64,000 nucleotides of DNA from UBA5429 sp942493315. GTDB taxonomy: Bacteria; Bacteroidota; Bacteroidia; Bacteroidales; WCHB1-69. The DNA is taken from NCBI GenBank assembly GCA_942493315.1, contig OW818690.1, forward strand, positions 992,001 to 1,056,000, read 5' to 3'. A program made the translations under genes and the position numbers. Below, piece by piece: positions 27,510 through 37,900 of this stretch. The notes beneath the pieces were generated by a model. It saw only the letters and a list, made by a program, of their open reading frames with translations. It was not told where the DNA came from and searched no databases. The stretch's first letter is position 1. The number at the start of each line of letters is the position of its first letter.

Positions 27510-28973
27510 ATGGCAAAAAGTAATAAACCAACCACCAAACAACATTTTTTAAGTCCTGAAAATTATATTAAAACCAAAGGAAGATCACTTCCCATATTTG
27601 AATGCCTTATTAATTCTGATTGGAATGAAAGAAAAATGGCCAATATTGTTATATCCAGAAAACACACCAATGGAAATGTAACCTTTTGTGTCTATTTGGT
27701 TGATTTATTATGTGTTGGGGTTAAAACTACTTACTTTGGATTTAATTTTGAAATGGATGAGTATAAAGAATTTACTGAAAAATTGAAAGTAGATTTGGGA
27801 ACTCAGTCTGTTGACTATGCTTTAGCTCATAACATCATTTATGGGTCTATAGTATTTAGCTCGGTTTATGAAATCTTACCTCATAAAGATTTTTTAAAAA
27901 CAACCCAATACTTTTTAGAAGAAGATACAGAGGATTTTGAAATAATTGATGTTGAATTTGGGAGAAAGTTTATCCCCTTTTTTATAGCCAACGACTTTTA
28001 TACAAAAGCACAAGCAAATATTATTATTCAAAAACTGGAGAAAGTCTTAGGCAAAGGCAATGTGGACTATGTTTTTGGTGATTTTGATCCTAGAGATTTA
28101 GACGACAATCATTTTTTTGATGATGAAGATTTTGATGATGAAGATTTTAACGATGAAGATTTTGATGAAAATGACATTGATGATGATGAAGATAAGGAGA
28201 AAGACGAAAGGTACACCTATTTTGAGTCATTAAAGCCTCAAGAGAGGAAGGAATTATTTGAAAAAATGGCTAAAGAGGAGGGTTTATATGATCATCATGA
28301 TTCTATAATTGATTTGATTAAAATAGCTAATACGATTGTATATCGGGATTTAAGTGATAAAAAAGTTGTTGAGAGTTTTTTATACAAATGGGACAAAGAA
28401 TTTAATTTACTCATTGTAGATGAAAGCATATTAGAAACATTGATCCGAAACTCTGAGTTAGATCGTAAGTTATTAAATTTAATTCCCAAGCTCACTAATC
28501 AATTAACTTCCGGATCCCATAAACAAAATGTAAAATTAAAGAAAGATCTTCAAAAATATTTAGATAATCCTTATATTTGTTATTTATATTTACAATTGTT
28601 AGAAAATGAGAGGAATGAAACAGAATATCATCAACAACTGGATGCTTTTTGCTCATTATTTCCCCATTATCCATTGTTAAAAATAGAAAATGTGAAAAGA
28701 AGAAAGATGCAAGGTGAAATAATCACAGCAAAAGATATTTTGCCTAACATTATTTTTAAAGGGCAAGAATCAGTTACTGACTTTGAAATGTACCAATATT
28801 TGATCCTTAAAATGTCGGTTGAATGTAAACCAAAACTATTTAATGTAATTCAAGCCATTGAAAGTTGGTCTTTAGAATTACCAATAGGAGAAGAATATCA
28901 AAAACAGTTTCTGTTTTATATTCAAATGATGAAAATTGAATACTTGAAACGTCATTTTAATAATGAGCTTTGA
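27510..28973 (+). CDS. Unknown cytoplasmic protein with acidic linker
   Basis: 487 residues, family not recognised. No signal peptide or membrane segment. The N-terminal ~195 residues form a compact domain (SLPIFECLINSDWNERKMANIVISR). A very acidic linker (~196-232) repeats the FDDEDF-type pattern. The C-terminal ~250 residues are helical, possibly repeat-like (LLNLIPKLTNQL, YLYLQLLENERNE). The leader and first codons (ATTTTCAATTATGGCAAAA) are very similar to those of the short frame at 6827. It lies 20 bases after the GH110 gene, so it is probably at the end of that operon. The convergent gene starts 20 bases beyond its stop. Confidence 0.7.
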   Translation: MAKSNKPTTKQHFLSPENYIKTKGRSLPIFECLINSDWNERKMANIVISRKHTNGNVTFCVYLVDLLCVGVKTTYFGFNFEMDEYKEFTEKLKVDLGTQSVDYALAHNIIYGSIVFSSVYEILPHKDFLKTTQYFLEEDTEDFEIIDVEFGRKFIPFFIANDFYTKAQANIIIQKLEKVLGKGNVDYVFGDFDPRDLDDNHFFDDEDFDDEDFNDEDFDENDIDDDEDKEKDERYTYFESLKPQERKELFEKMAKEEGLYDHHDSIIDLIKIANTIVYRDLSDKKVVESFLYKWDKEFNLLIVDESILETLIRNSELDRKLLNLIPKLTNQLTSGSHKQNVKLKKDLQKYLDNPYICYLYLQLLENERNETEYHQQLDAFCSLFPHYPLLKIENVKRRKMQGEIITAKDILPNIIFKGQESVTDFEMYQYLILKMSVECKPKLFNVIQAIESWSLELPIGEEYQKQFLFYIQMMKIEYLKRHFNNEL

Positions 28974-28992
28974 AGGGAAGAACTCCCATTTT

Positions 28993-29442
28993 CTACTTCA
29001 GATTCTGTTCGGGAAACTGGTCTTTCCGAACAGTGAAAGTTTTATCCATAATAAGGAGTGCCCCATTTTCAAGATCTATCGATTTGTCTTTGTTGATAGA
29101 ACTGTTTTTTATTTTGATGCGCCATAAAAGGGCTTCATTAGGAGCTAGTTTTGCTGTTAAAAACTGAACATATCCCTCTTCACCATAAATTCCTTTTTCT
29201 TGATCCATCCAGGTGATGGTGCTATTTTGGGCTTCCTGTCTGTATGAAATCGCGGTTGTGTTCGCTCCGTTGATAAATACAAATACAACAATGGCGGATG
29301 TTGTGTCTTCACTGTTTTTAAATACTGATCTATGGTATTGCCACTGAAATACACCCGATGAATCTGTATATCCTACACTTTGAGAAAACAATGGAGTTGC
29401 TAAAAAACCAAATAAAAGAAAAAGCAGTACCCTTTTTTTCAT
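28993..29442 (-). CDS. Small secreted protein of unknown function
   Basis: 149 residues if started at the ATG ending at 29442 (MKKRVLLFLLFGFL); an upstream start would overlap the glycosyltransferase gene further. It has a clear signal peptide (~1-20, PLFSQ) and then ~125 residues predicted as beta-rich (VFQWQYHRSVF, WMDQEKGIYGEEG, LLWRIKIKN). There are no Cys or metal motifs. It follows the GT9 gene with essentially no gap, so it is translated from the same message. Periplasmic or surface location is expected. Not recognised as a known family. Confidence 0.65.
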   Translation of the reverse strand: MKKRVLLFLLFGFLATPLFSQSVGYTDSSGVFQWQYHRSVFKNSEDTTSAIVVFVFINGANTTAISYRQEAQNSTITWMDQEKGIYGEEGYVQFLTAKLAPNEALLWRIKIKNSSINKDKSIDLENGALLIMDKTFTVRKDQFPEQNLK

Positions 29443-29443
29443 T

Positions 29444-30451
29444 TTAAAATTGATTGATAAAATCTGCAATATCTTGATTGTCTAAACTTAACATACATTT
29501 AAAATGTCCTCTGGGACATTTTTTATATCCTAGTTTGGAACAAGGTCTGCAGGATAGGGTTGTAATTTCAAAGTTACGATAGAGGTGTTTCTTTTGGGGC
29601 ATATAAGGATACATACCAAATTCAGGTGCCGTATTTCCCCATAAAACAGCCATAGGAACCTGTAATGCTGCGCCAATGTGCATTAAACCGGTATCAGATG
29701 CTAAAACACAGGAACTCATCTGTAATACCGATGCGGATTGATACAGATCCAGTTTACCGCAAAAATTGAAAATACGTTCACTCATCTGAGAAGCAATCAA
29801 TTCACCTTCTTTAACAACATCTTTGCCTCCCAAAAGAATCATGGGTTTATGTAAAATTTTGCTGATTTCAATAATTTTATCACCAGGAATCCTTTTGGTA
29901 TTGTGCATGCTTCCTAGTGTAACAGCAACAAATCCCTCTTCAAAAACTGCCGGAAAATCATCAATATCAAAACGATTGTGTTCTGGAATGAAAAAGTCAA
30001 GACCCAACCCGTCATTTTCGACCTGTAGTGATTTTATCCCTTCAAAATAGCGATCTACAATATGTTCGATCGGCAACATGTTGATTTTAAAATAAACCCA
30101 AAACCACTTTCTTAAATTTTGTTTATGAAATGTTAAAAATGGAACACCCAATGAAGAAATGATCTGTTTTGATTTTTTATTTTTTTGTAAATCAATCACA
30201 TAATCATATTTTTGATCTTTTAAAATCTCAAATATCGAAGGATCTTTTTTTTGATAGGTATGAATTTGATCGATAAAGGGATTGCTTTCGATCACGATTT
30301 TGTACTCCTTTTTGACCAAAAAATCGATTTCAGCGTAAGGAAATTTGTTACGAATGGCTCTTACAATTGGTGTTGTTAATACAATATCACCGATGGAGCT
30401 GAATCTAATAATTAAAAATTTTTGTTTCTCGGAGGGGGGGTGGTCGTCCAT
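29444..30451 (-). CDS. Glycosyltransferase family 9 (heptosyltransferase-like)
   Basis: 335 residues. The N-terminal Rossmann half begins FLIIRFSSIGDIVLTTP, the classic GT9 start. The C-terminal half has the donor-binding segments ILLGGKDV and SSCVLASDTGLMHIGAAL, then AVLWGNTAPEFG. It should transfer ADP-heptose (or a related sugar) to the LPS core at the cytoplasmic face of the inner membrane. A Cys-rich tail (TLSCRPCSKLGYKKCPRG) may bind a metal; it is common in Bacteroidota members. It lies between a PlsC-like acyltransferase (2 bases upstream) and a small secreted protein, an envelope-type operon. Confidence 0.9.
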   Translation of the reverse strand: MDDHPPSEKQKFLIIRFSSIGDIVLTTPIVRAIRNKFPYAEIDFLVKKEYKIVIESNPFIDQIHTYQKKDPSIFEILKDQKYDYVIDLQKNKKSKQIISSLGVPFLTFHKQNLRKWFWVYFKINMLPIEHIVDRYFEGIKSLQVENDGLGLDFFIPEHNRFDIDDFPAVFEEGFVAVTLGSMHNTKRIPGDKIIEISKILHKPMILLGGKDVVKEGELIASQMSERIFNFCGKLDLYQSASVLQMSSCVLASDTGLMHIGAALQVPMAVLWGNTAPEFGMYPYMPQKKHLYRNFEITTLSCRPCSKLGYKKCPRGHFKCMLSLDNQDIADFINQF

Positions 30452-30453
30452 TG

Positions 30454-31608
30454 TTATTCAAAATTAAATTTTTCTGTGATAGGTTTACCAAATTTGGTTC
30501 TCACAGGATTAGAATATATCAGAAGCAAATAATGCATCATTTTTTCTTCGGAAACATCTTCAACAATAGATTGCTTTCCTAAATAATGAAGAAAATCCTC
30601 TTTTTCATTTTCAGTATATTGGTCTGAAAATTCAGTGCTCTGTTCTTGATAGTCAAATGCAATATAATTGGTTTTAAAAAGATAATAATTACGATATATC
30701 TGTTGATCAACCAATTTGGCAACAGCGAATAATTGATCATTGCTATTTAAAGTAGAATCAATTTGATCGATTTCATCAATTATTGGAGTTCCAATATGCA
30801 GACGAATCTCCCCTTTAAAGCCCATGACGCCTTGAACAATACTTCTAAAATCTTCTCCCGATTTTTTTATATAATCACCAACTTCAGAAAGAGCCAATTC
30901 TCGTGCTTTTAATTGATCACAAGATTCATATTCATAAGAGATTGTGACAGGGGTCAATTGAATCGATTTTAGAGATTCAAGCGGATCTTTTCGATTGGCC
31001 ATGGATAACATTTTGATCAACCCTTGTTGAGTAACATCGTAACCATCTTTAGTTCTTCCACTTCTTTGTGCAATCCATACCGATTCATTTTCTTCAAATA
31101 AACTGTAATGTATATATTCAGACAGTTGGTGAAGATTGGCAATTTTATCATGAATTGTGGAAGACCGTAATACCAATATCATGTTGTTTATCCTTGCTAA
31201 CTCAACAAAGACGGGTGTAGTTATTAAGTTATCTCCAATTGCCGTTTTGGATCCTCTTTGATTATTTTCAAAAAAATAATTTTGTAAAGAAGATGAGTCT
31301 AAAACAATATCTCTATGATTTGCAATAAACAGATACGCTTTTTGAGGATCGATGTTTTCTAATCCACTATAATGGACTCCGGTGGAAGATTTTTTCATAA
31401 AATATTGAAAAATCTGACCTGAAAATCGCATTTGAAACTCTAAAATGGACTTGCAACCTAAAACTGTATTTACTAATTCAGTAATATCAAACTGATCTTT
31501 TAAAAAAGATAGACTTTTTATAAAATCCTGATTATGAAACAATCTGTGGATTGCTTGTACCGCTTCAGTATCTTTATAAGGCCTAATGTTTTCGAATTTA
31601 TCCATCAT
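30454..31608 (-). CDS. PlsC-like glycerolipid acyltransferase
   Basis: 384 residues. The acyltransferase block is FIANHRDIVLDS (His/Asp motif, with 5 rather than 4 residues between His and the last Asp, as in related Bacteroidota proteins) followed by SVWIAQRSGRTKDG, which fits the glycerol-phosphate-binding block. It probably acylates a lysophosphatidate-type lipid at the membrane. No strong membrane segment is visible. The C-terminal ~100 residues are helical and specific to this group. It is first in the operon with the GT9 gene, with a TACTTTTG box 26 bases upstream. Alternative: acyltransfer to an aminolipid, as in some relatives. Confidence 0.78.
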   Translation of the reverse strand: MMDKFENIRPYKDTEAVQAIHRLFHNQDFIKSLSFLKDQFDITELVNTVLGCKSILEFQMRFSGQIFQYFMKKSSTGVHYSGLENIDPQKAYLFIANHRDIVLDSSSLQNYFFENNQRGSKTAIGDNLITTPVFVELARINNMILVLRSSTIHDKIANLHQLSEYIHYSLFEENESVWIAQRSGRTKDGYDVTQQGLIKMLSMANRKDPLESLKSIQLTPVTISYEYESCDQLKARELALSEVGDYIKKSGEDFRSIVQGVMGFKGEIRLHIGTPIIDEIDQIDSTLNSNDQLFAVAKLVDQQIYRNYYLFKTNYIAFDYQEQSTEFSDQYTENEKEDFLHYLGKQSIVEDVSEEKMMHYLLLIYSNPVRTKFGKPITEKFNFE

Positions 31609-31634
31609 TTTTTGAAATACTCAATAATGAACTG

Positions 31635-31642
31635 CAAAAGTA
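31635..31642 (-). promoter_or_regulatory. Promoter -7 box for the PlsC-like/GT9 operon
   Basis: CAAAAGTA reads TACTTTTG on the minus strand, 26 bases before the ATG. Confidence 0.55.
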
Positions 31643-31664
31643 AGAAAATTTTTATTAGCACTCA

Positions 31665-32537
31665 TTACACTTTAATGTTATCAAAATTTTTACCAAAAAC
31701 ACTGCTTGTTTTCGATATGGAAACAAATGCTGCCGGGTCGGTATATTTGATGAGTTTCATAATTTGAGCTTTATCATTACGATGTGCCATAATCAAAAGT
31801 ACATCTGATTCTGATTTGGTATATGCACCGTACCCTTTTAAAAAAGTGGCTCCACGATGGAGATCAGAGTTAATTTTATCAGCAATCTCCTGATTTTTTT
31901 TGGAAAAAACCATGAACTGAAAAGTTTGTTTGTACCCTTCAATCACAATATCAGAAACATATATAAAAACAAACATCACCACCATACTATAAACCAGTTT
32001 CTGGATCGAACCAACAGCTAAATAGGAAGAACCAATGATCACCAGATTGGTGTAAAGGGTCACTTTTCCATAAGAAATGTTTCTGTATTTTCCAATCATC
32101 ATAGCCACAATATCGGTTCCACCGGTGTTCCCCCCATAGTTTATGGCTATACCTACCCCAAATGCTGACATTGCTCCTCCAATGATGGCTGCCATAAAAG
32201 GATCATCAATAATAGGTTTTACAAAGTAGGATTGTCCCAAACCAAAAAAGGTAGAAAGAACAATTGTGCAAAACATTGTGTTTATACAAAAACGAGGCCC
32301 CAGTATTTTCCATGCAATAGCTAATAAAATGGTATTGATCACTAAAGTGGTGACCCCCACAGGAATAGTTCCGGTTGCGAAATATAGAATGGCCGCAATA
32401 CCACTCACTCCTCCTCCTGTGATCTTTTCTGGAATCAAAAAAGCGGTCCAACCCACTGCAAAAATGGCCAAACCAACGCAAATCATGAGATAGTTCCGAA
32501 TCTCAAGTATCAAAGTTTTCTTGCTTAATTGTAACAT
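31665..32537 (-). CDS. YitT-family membrane protein with DUF2179 tail
   Basis: 290 residues. Five to six membrane segments cover residues ~15-190, with the family's Gly-rich motifs IPEKITGGGVSGIA and NYGGNTGGTDIVAM. The cytoplasmic DUF2179 domain fills ~200-290 (TFLKGYGAYTKSESDVLLIMAHRND). YitT proteins are widespread and their transported substrate, if any, is unknown. The gene is monocistronic, with a TATCTTTG box about 66 bases upstream, and its 3' end overlaps the promoter region of the PlsC-like gene. Full length. Confidence 0.92.
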   Translation of the reverse strand: MLQLSKKTLILEIRNYLMICVGLAIFAVGWTAFLIPEKITGGGVSGIAAILYFATGTIPVGVTTLVINTILLAIAWKILGPRFCINTMFCTIVLSTFFGLGQSYFVKPIIDDPFMAAIIGGAMSAFGVGIAINYGGNTGGTDIVAMMIGKYRNISYGKVTLYTNLVIIGSSYLAVGSIQKLVYSMVVMFVFIYVSDIVIEGYKQTFQFMVFSKKNQEIADKINSDLHRGATFLKGYGAYTKSESDVLLIMAHRNDKAQIMKLIKYTDPAAFVSISKTSSVFGKNFDNIKV

Positions 32538-32602
32538 ATCGTGTTCTCTTTAATGGTTTTTTCTTGAAAATTAATCATTTACATTTTGTAAAAGTTATAA
32601 TG

Positions 32603-32610
32603 CAAAGATA
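32603..32610 (-). promoter_or_regulatory. Promoter -7 box for the YitT gene
   Basis: CAAAGATA reads TATCTTTG on the minus strand. Confidence 0.55.
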
Positions 32611-32667
32611 ATAAAATTAAAAAATGAAAAATTTTTAAAAAATGATCACAGTTATTGAATTTTTTTG

Positions 32668-32675
32668 TATTTTTG
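32668..32675 (+). promoter_or_regulatory. Promoter -7 box for tRNA-Asn
   Basis: TATTTTTG followed by CACCCTC, 16 bases before the tRNA 5' end. Confidence 0.65.
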
Positions 32676-32691
32676 CACCCTCAATCAACAC

Positions 32692-32765
32692 TCCTCCTTA
32701 GCTCAGTTGGTTAGAGCATCTGACTGTTAATCAGAGGGTCCAAGGTTCAAGTCCTTGAGGGGGAG
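32692..32765 (+). tRNA. tRNA-Asn (GTT)
   Basis: Full cloverleaf by eye. Acceptor TCCTCCT pairs with AGGGGGA (one G-T pair), discriminator G. D arm GCTC...GAGC. Anticodon arm TCTGA-CTGTTAA-TCAGA, anticodon GTT. T arm CAAGG-TTCAAGT-CCTTG. CCA is not encoded (GCA follows). It is a lone tRNA with its own promoter and terminator. Confidence 0.97.
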
Positions 32766-32770
32766 CAACA

Positions 32771-32796
32771 AAGCATCTGAGTAATCAGGTGCTTTT
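32771..32796 (+). terminator. Terminator shared by tRNA-Asn and the convergent nuclease gene
   Basis: AAGCATCTGA-GTAA-TCAGGTGCTT stem followed by TTTTG. The left flank is A-rich, so it can serve the minus-strand gene as well. Confidence 0.85.
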
Positions 32797-32800
32797 TTGT

Positions 32801-33844
32801 TTAACTACTGTCAATCTCCTGTTTTTTAACGGTAAACACCACTATAACAGGAAGATGATCAGAAAAACCTCCTGTATGTTTCAATCCTGTATAGGTTCTG
32901 AAAGGTTTTGATCCACCAAATTTTTCATCCGGAATCAGTAAAAAACCGGCATTGTAAATCAACTCTTTTTCAGACCATTGAAAAGTTGAAGTAGAATCAA
33001 AAAAAGCAGATGTGAGTATAATTTGATCCAAACAGCCCCAAAAAGCTTCATTTTTATGGGTTCCTATATTTTGAAAATTGCTGTATTTTAACATAAGATT
33101 CACCAAATCACCCATTTTGTCTCTTTCCCGGGCTTGAAGTACATGATACAGACTAAAATCAGTGGGATAATCATTAAAATCTCCCACAATACAAATATAG
33201 GCAGTCCGATTTGTATTTTTCAAAGAATCCACTTTTGCCCGTAACACCTGAGCATAATAGTTTCTCTTTAAAATAGTTGCACCTGCACCGCCAAACCGGG
33301 AGGTCCAATGATTTACAAAAAAGTGAATGGTATCGGAAGTTAAAGTGAGCACTTTCACATATAAAATATCTCTGTTATTGGCTTGTGGATCAAAGAGAAA
33401 ATGGATCGAAACGGGGTATGTCTCTATAATTTTCACTTTTGTAGAACGATACAAAACCGCCACATCAATACCCCTTGAATCAGGAGACTCAAAGTGGATA
33501 AAACGGTAGCCATATTTATTCATCCCGGGATGTGCAATTAACGATTTTAAAACCACATCGTTTTCGATTTCAGCTAACCCAATAAGATCCGGAGGATTCC
33601 ATTCATTCATAGATAGAAAAACTTTAACTAATTGATCTCTTTTATGATACATTTTTTTATAACTCCATCGATTTCCTCCCTCAATGGTATAGGAATCATC
33701 ATTTTTTAAGGAATCATTCTCAGGATCAAAAAAGTTTTCCGTGTTGTAAAAAGCAATGGCCAATGAACAAGAATCTGTTTGGGAAAAACTATAAAGGGTG
33801 TTTAGAAAAAGTAGTACGGTTAGAATTAGAGTTTTCATCATCAA
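32801..33844 (-). CDS. Secreted endonuclease/exonuclease/phosphatase family protein
   Basis: 347 residues with a signal peptide (~1-22, LYSFSQ). The EEP fold motifs are in order: AFYNTENFFD (metal-binding Asn), GLAEIEND (catalytic Glu), VGDFNDYP (Asp/Asn) and SDHLPVI (Asp/His pair). The family hydrolyses phosphodiesters or phosphomonoesters in nucleic acids, inositol phosphates or lipids. Export suggests use of extracellular DNA or phosphate, but the substrate cannot be told from sequence. Three consecutive ATG codons mark the start. The -7 box TATTTTTG is 11-18 bases upstream. Confidence 0.9.
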   Translation of the reverse strand: MMMKTLILTVLLFLNTLYSFSQTDSCSLAIAFYNTENFFDPENDSLKNDDSYTIEGGNRWSYKKMYHKRDQLVKVFLSMNEWNPPDLIGLAEIENDVVLKSLIAHPGMNKYGYRFIHFESPDSRGIDVAVLYRSTKVKIIETYPVSIHFLFDPQANNRDILYVKVLTLTSDTIHFFVNHWTSRFGGAGATILKRNYYAQVLRAKVDSLKNTNRTAYICIVGDFNDYPTDFSLYHVLQARERDKMGDLVNLMLKYSNFQNIGTHKNEAFWGCLDQIILTSAFFDSTSTFQWSEKELIYNAGFLLIPDEKFGGSKPFRTYTGLKHTGGFSDHLPVIVVFTVKKQEIDSS

Positions 33845-33854
33845 GAATTTGGTT

Positions 33855-33862
33855 CAAAAATA
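33855..33862 (-). promoter_or_regulatory. Promoter -7 box for the EEP gene
   Basis: CAAAAATA reads TATTTTTG on the minus strand. Confidence 0.45.
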
Positions 33863-34338
33863 AACAAAAACAGTGATCATAAAAGTGTTATCAAAAAAGT
33901 GACTACTCCAAAAAATACTGAATACTGACTATAAAAAGCAAATAAAAGGAGAAAAATGGAATATTTCCTTCAAGAAGTAAAATTTTATAAATTTGTATCA
34001 ATCAGTATATCAATTTGATCATTTTATCAATACCGATAAAATAATACCAAAAACGAAATAAAAATGACTCTTGATTTTGATTAAAAAAGAATTTTTTGGA
34101 GTTTATCTATTACTTCTTAGCCCTTGGCCCTTTGCCTTTAGCTCTAGTATTCAATGTTATTAAAAATGAAAAAACACAGAGTTACACAGTGTTAGAATGT
34201 GTTTCACAGAGTTTTAATTTTTAAAATTCTGACTGAAACAAAAGTGTGATAGATCGTTTTACATTGTTTTATTCTGAGATTCCTAGCTCCTTTTGAAATT
34301 TTAAAAATGATGCCACGAATGCACGAATTAAAATCGAG
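33863..34338. other. Gene-free stretch with common intergenic phrases
   Basis: No gene. It contains TAGCCCTTGGCCCTTTGCCTTTAGC (near 34117) and CACAGAGTTACACAGTGTTAG...CACAGAGTTTT (near 34175-34220). Both phrase families recur at 43850, 46020, 47420 and 63480. Confidence 0.5.
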
Positions 34339-34896
34339 TTATTGTCCTGCTTCTTTCAGCAGTTCACTGTACCACGACTCTCCATACTTACGGATGAGGG
34401 GCTCTTTCAGGAACTTATATAACGGTAAATTGATCTGTTTTCCTTTGTGACAAGCGGCTTCACATACACCCCAACGATGGTAGTTGAGTGCTTCGTAATC
34501 GGGCAGTTGGATGATGCGGATCGGATAGAGATGGCACGAGATCGGCTTCTGAAACTCAATCTCCCCGTTTAAATACGCTTTTTCTATGGCACATTTCGCT
34601 ATTCCTTCATCATAGTAAACATAAGCACACGCTTCGTTGCTGAGAAGCGGAGTTACAAACGCTCCTTCCATGTCGTAATCAAATGTTCCCGATTCTTCCA
34701 CTTTGGCGATCCCTTCCGGAATCATATATTTTTTATAAATGGGATAACAATCTTCCAGATCAGATATCTCCATCGGGTCTAAAGGAGCTCCAACATCTCC
34801 CTCAATGCAACACATCCCTTCACATTGTGTTAAATCACAACAAAATCTGGATTCTATAATGTCCTCAGATACAAGGACGCCTTGAATTATTTTCAT
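34339..34896 (-). CDS. DUF3109 family Cys-cluster protein
   Basis: 185 residues, full length. The N-terminal block CCDLTQCEGMCCIEGD and later CAYVYYDEGIAKCAIE, PISCHLYPIR and WGVCEAACHKG supply about ten conserved Cys. This is the DUF3109 pattern, related to the YkgJ zinc/iron-cluster proteins, and probably binds Zn or an Fe-S cluster. Function unknown. It lies 6 bases after the TolB-barrel gene and ends the minus-strand run that begins with wzz. Confidence 0.93.
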   Translation of the reverse strand: MKIIQGVLVSEDIIESRFCCDLTQCEGMCCIEGDVGAPLDPMEISDLEDCYPIYKKYMIPEGIAKVEESGTFDYDMEGAFVTPLLSNEACAYVYYDEGIAKCAIEKAYLNGEIEFQKPISCHLYPIRIIQLPDYEALNYHRWGVCEAACHKGKQINLPLYKFLKEPLIRKYGESWYSELLKEAGQ

Positions 34897-34902
34897 AATA
34901 AA

Positions 34903-37900
34903 TTAAAAATCAGTACCAATAGAAAGCATATATACTCCATTCTTGTCCACAATTCTGAAATCTTCCAAACCCCAGGCGTAATCAAAACGGATGAAATAAC
35001 TGAATAAAATCGCTCTTAAGCCCAACCCAAATCCTGCAACCCAAGGATCCACCTGTCGTTTAACAATGGCTGTGATGTTCCCGGATGTGATATATCGGAT
35101 ATAAAGTCCATTATCTTCCGAATAAGGGGTTAAACCGGTCCAGGCTGTTCCTATATCCACAAATGGGATCAATTGCATAGAATTGAAGAAAGTGCTGGTT
35201 AAATTTCTTTTAGCAAGCAGTTGTACAAATGGAATTCTTAACTCACTGCTTAAAACAATAAAGGAGGTTCCATTTCTGGTGTTTTGTTGAAAACCTCTCA
35301 TGCTGGTTGCTAACGTTTGATAGTGATAGTTTTTAGTTTTATCTACGTAAATATCACTATTAAAGGAAGGAGTAATCCAGTTGTCCACTCCACCCATATA
35401 ATACACCAGACGGGCTGATCCAAAATTAGTGCTTCCGGCAATTCGGGTTGCCCAGGTTAGATTTCTGTAAACCTTGATCGATTTTCGGATATCAAAACCG
35501 GCAACCAATAAATTTTTGGATGAATCTGCAATCTGATAATCAAATTCAACAAATAACTTACATTTGGTACCTTTCCAAAGATTGGTGTATAATTCCTTAG
35601 AGGAATCAAAAACATACTCTATTTTAGCTCCAGTCCAGTAGGTGACTTCAGAAGGTTTTTTTAAGGTTTCATCACTTAGGGCACTTTCAATAAACCGCTC
35701 TTGTCGCCCTTTTAAGGATACCCGAACACTATTAAATTTGTCAAACGGGAATTTGAAGTTGTAAAATACACTGTTTGAGATCTGTTTGATGTATCTGTAT
35801 CCGATCGATTGTTCAATGGATTGACGATAAATGACAAATTGCTGATCTAATCTTTTGGAAAGATCTTCATAACTCAACATGATTTCAGAACCGGCATAGA
35901 ACAAAGGCAATCTAAAACCTGCTGTAATTCTATAATTTTCAAATAGATCAGTGATTCCAACCATAAATAATGAGTTCATCCCGGAGTTGAGATAGATAGG
36001 GGTTGCATCTCCGGTGAATTGTTGATAGGAAGTGTTTAAAAAACTAAAATCGGCTTGTGTAATCAGTTTATTGACATTGAATTGAACCGTATAACTTCTG
36101 GGAACCTGAGTTTCAAACGGGAAGCTGACCGGCCTTACAAAGGTTGCCCCACCTGTTGAATCTGCTGTCAAAGTACTATCCTGAAGGGAAGTTGTTGTTT
36201 TATTAAAATCGCTCATCCTCACTTGCTGGAATCCCTTTCGTACTTTTGGTTTTTCAGGTATGAGAACATTTTTTTTCATGGAATCTAAACGGACACTATT
36301 TTTCTCCGTTAATAATTGTTGTTCTGTTTTGCTCAGTTTCGAGATCGTATTCTGGAAGTTTGGTGTTTCTTTATACAATCTTTTCACTTTGTTGTTCATA
36401 ATCAGGTCACCTAACCTGTTTTTACCCGGAATATAATCGTGTTCAATGATGGAGTATCCCAAATCTGTTAAAGGTGCAGTTTTTGCAAAATAGGCGTAGT
36501 GAATAATGGTGTCAATTTTGGTAATGGTGGAATCAAATTTTGCTACGTATCTGTTGTAGATTCCATTGTCATCACTAAGGTAAATAATCTGATTTTTGCC
36601 ACTAATTCTGACCTCTTTTTCGTTGGCAAAAGGAGTGTAAGTTACCCGCAATAATTGTTTCTCTTTGGCAGCATAATGAAACACAAAAAGATCATAGTTG
36701 GGCTGATTCTGGATGTTAAAAAATTTATTTTCACTATCTAAAGAATCAACAGGACGATTGGATGAGAAAATGATATCCTTTTGATTATTCATAAACCGGG
36801 GACCATAATCATCATAAAAATCGTTGGTTAAGTTCTGGTAGGAGCGGGCTTGAAAACTATAAAGAAACAGATCAGACTGACCATTTCTGAACCCTGAAAA
36901 CAACATCAATTTGCCATCATCAGAGAAACACCAGTCGGTAATTTTTTCCACATCAACTAAGAAACGTTTCTCCATTTTTTTCTCGGAAACGATATAGGGA
37001 TAGTAGTAACAGCGCCCTTTATCCTCAATGGTAAATCCGATCAAATCACCGGAAGGGTGCCAGGCGACAAGAGGGTTGGAGAGGTCAGGGTTATCTTCTG
37101 TTCTTTTTAATTTTTTGAAAATCACTTTTGGTTTTTTATCAAGAACCGTTTGTACCCATACTTTAATTTGTCCTGCTTCATTGGTTACGTAAGCAAAACT
37201 TTCCCCATCGGGTGATAAGGTGATTTGGGAATATTCCCGGTTTAGATTTGGTTTTTTCAGCAACCCTGCGGTTTCGGGTTCCCCCCTTTTGATCTCTTTT
37301 TTGTATAGAACATAGTAATATCTAAACCAATCTTCAGTCAGTTCCTTGTAAGGAACACCGGTAACATAATAGAGACTTTTTTCCACGTTTCTAGTGGATC
37401 TGACAGAGTACAAAATATTGGAAATAGTGGCTTCGCCGTAACGATCTACGATAAATTTCCAGAAAGAGTGTCCTGCATAAGTAGCCTCTACCGGATTCAA
37501 ATCTTCCAGCAATTCGTATCTTTTAGATAAAATACCGTTTTTGATATACACATCGATGTCGGGACTCCAGTTTTCGGAAATATAGGAAGCTAAACCACTA
37601 TAAAACCAGTTCGGGAGTGAAGAAAGGTGTTCGGATGTGATGTTTGCCATAACACTTTCACCTTCTACAATATTCCGTGCAAAGATGGTTGTGATTCCAC
37701 TTTTGATCATTTTATCAAACCGGTTATGATCTCCGTCAAAATAGAGATACACCTTATTGCCGTAGATGTTGGTTACACCGCCCTGGTTATAAAAATCTTC
37801 GTTATCGTAGCCAAAGTTGGATTCTCTAAAGTCAGCTTGTGTGTTATAAACGATAAAATGGATCTTTTTGTAGAGAGAATAGTTCAGGATCCGTTCTATG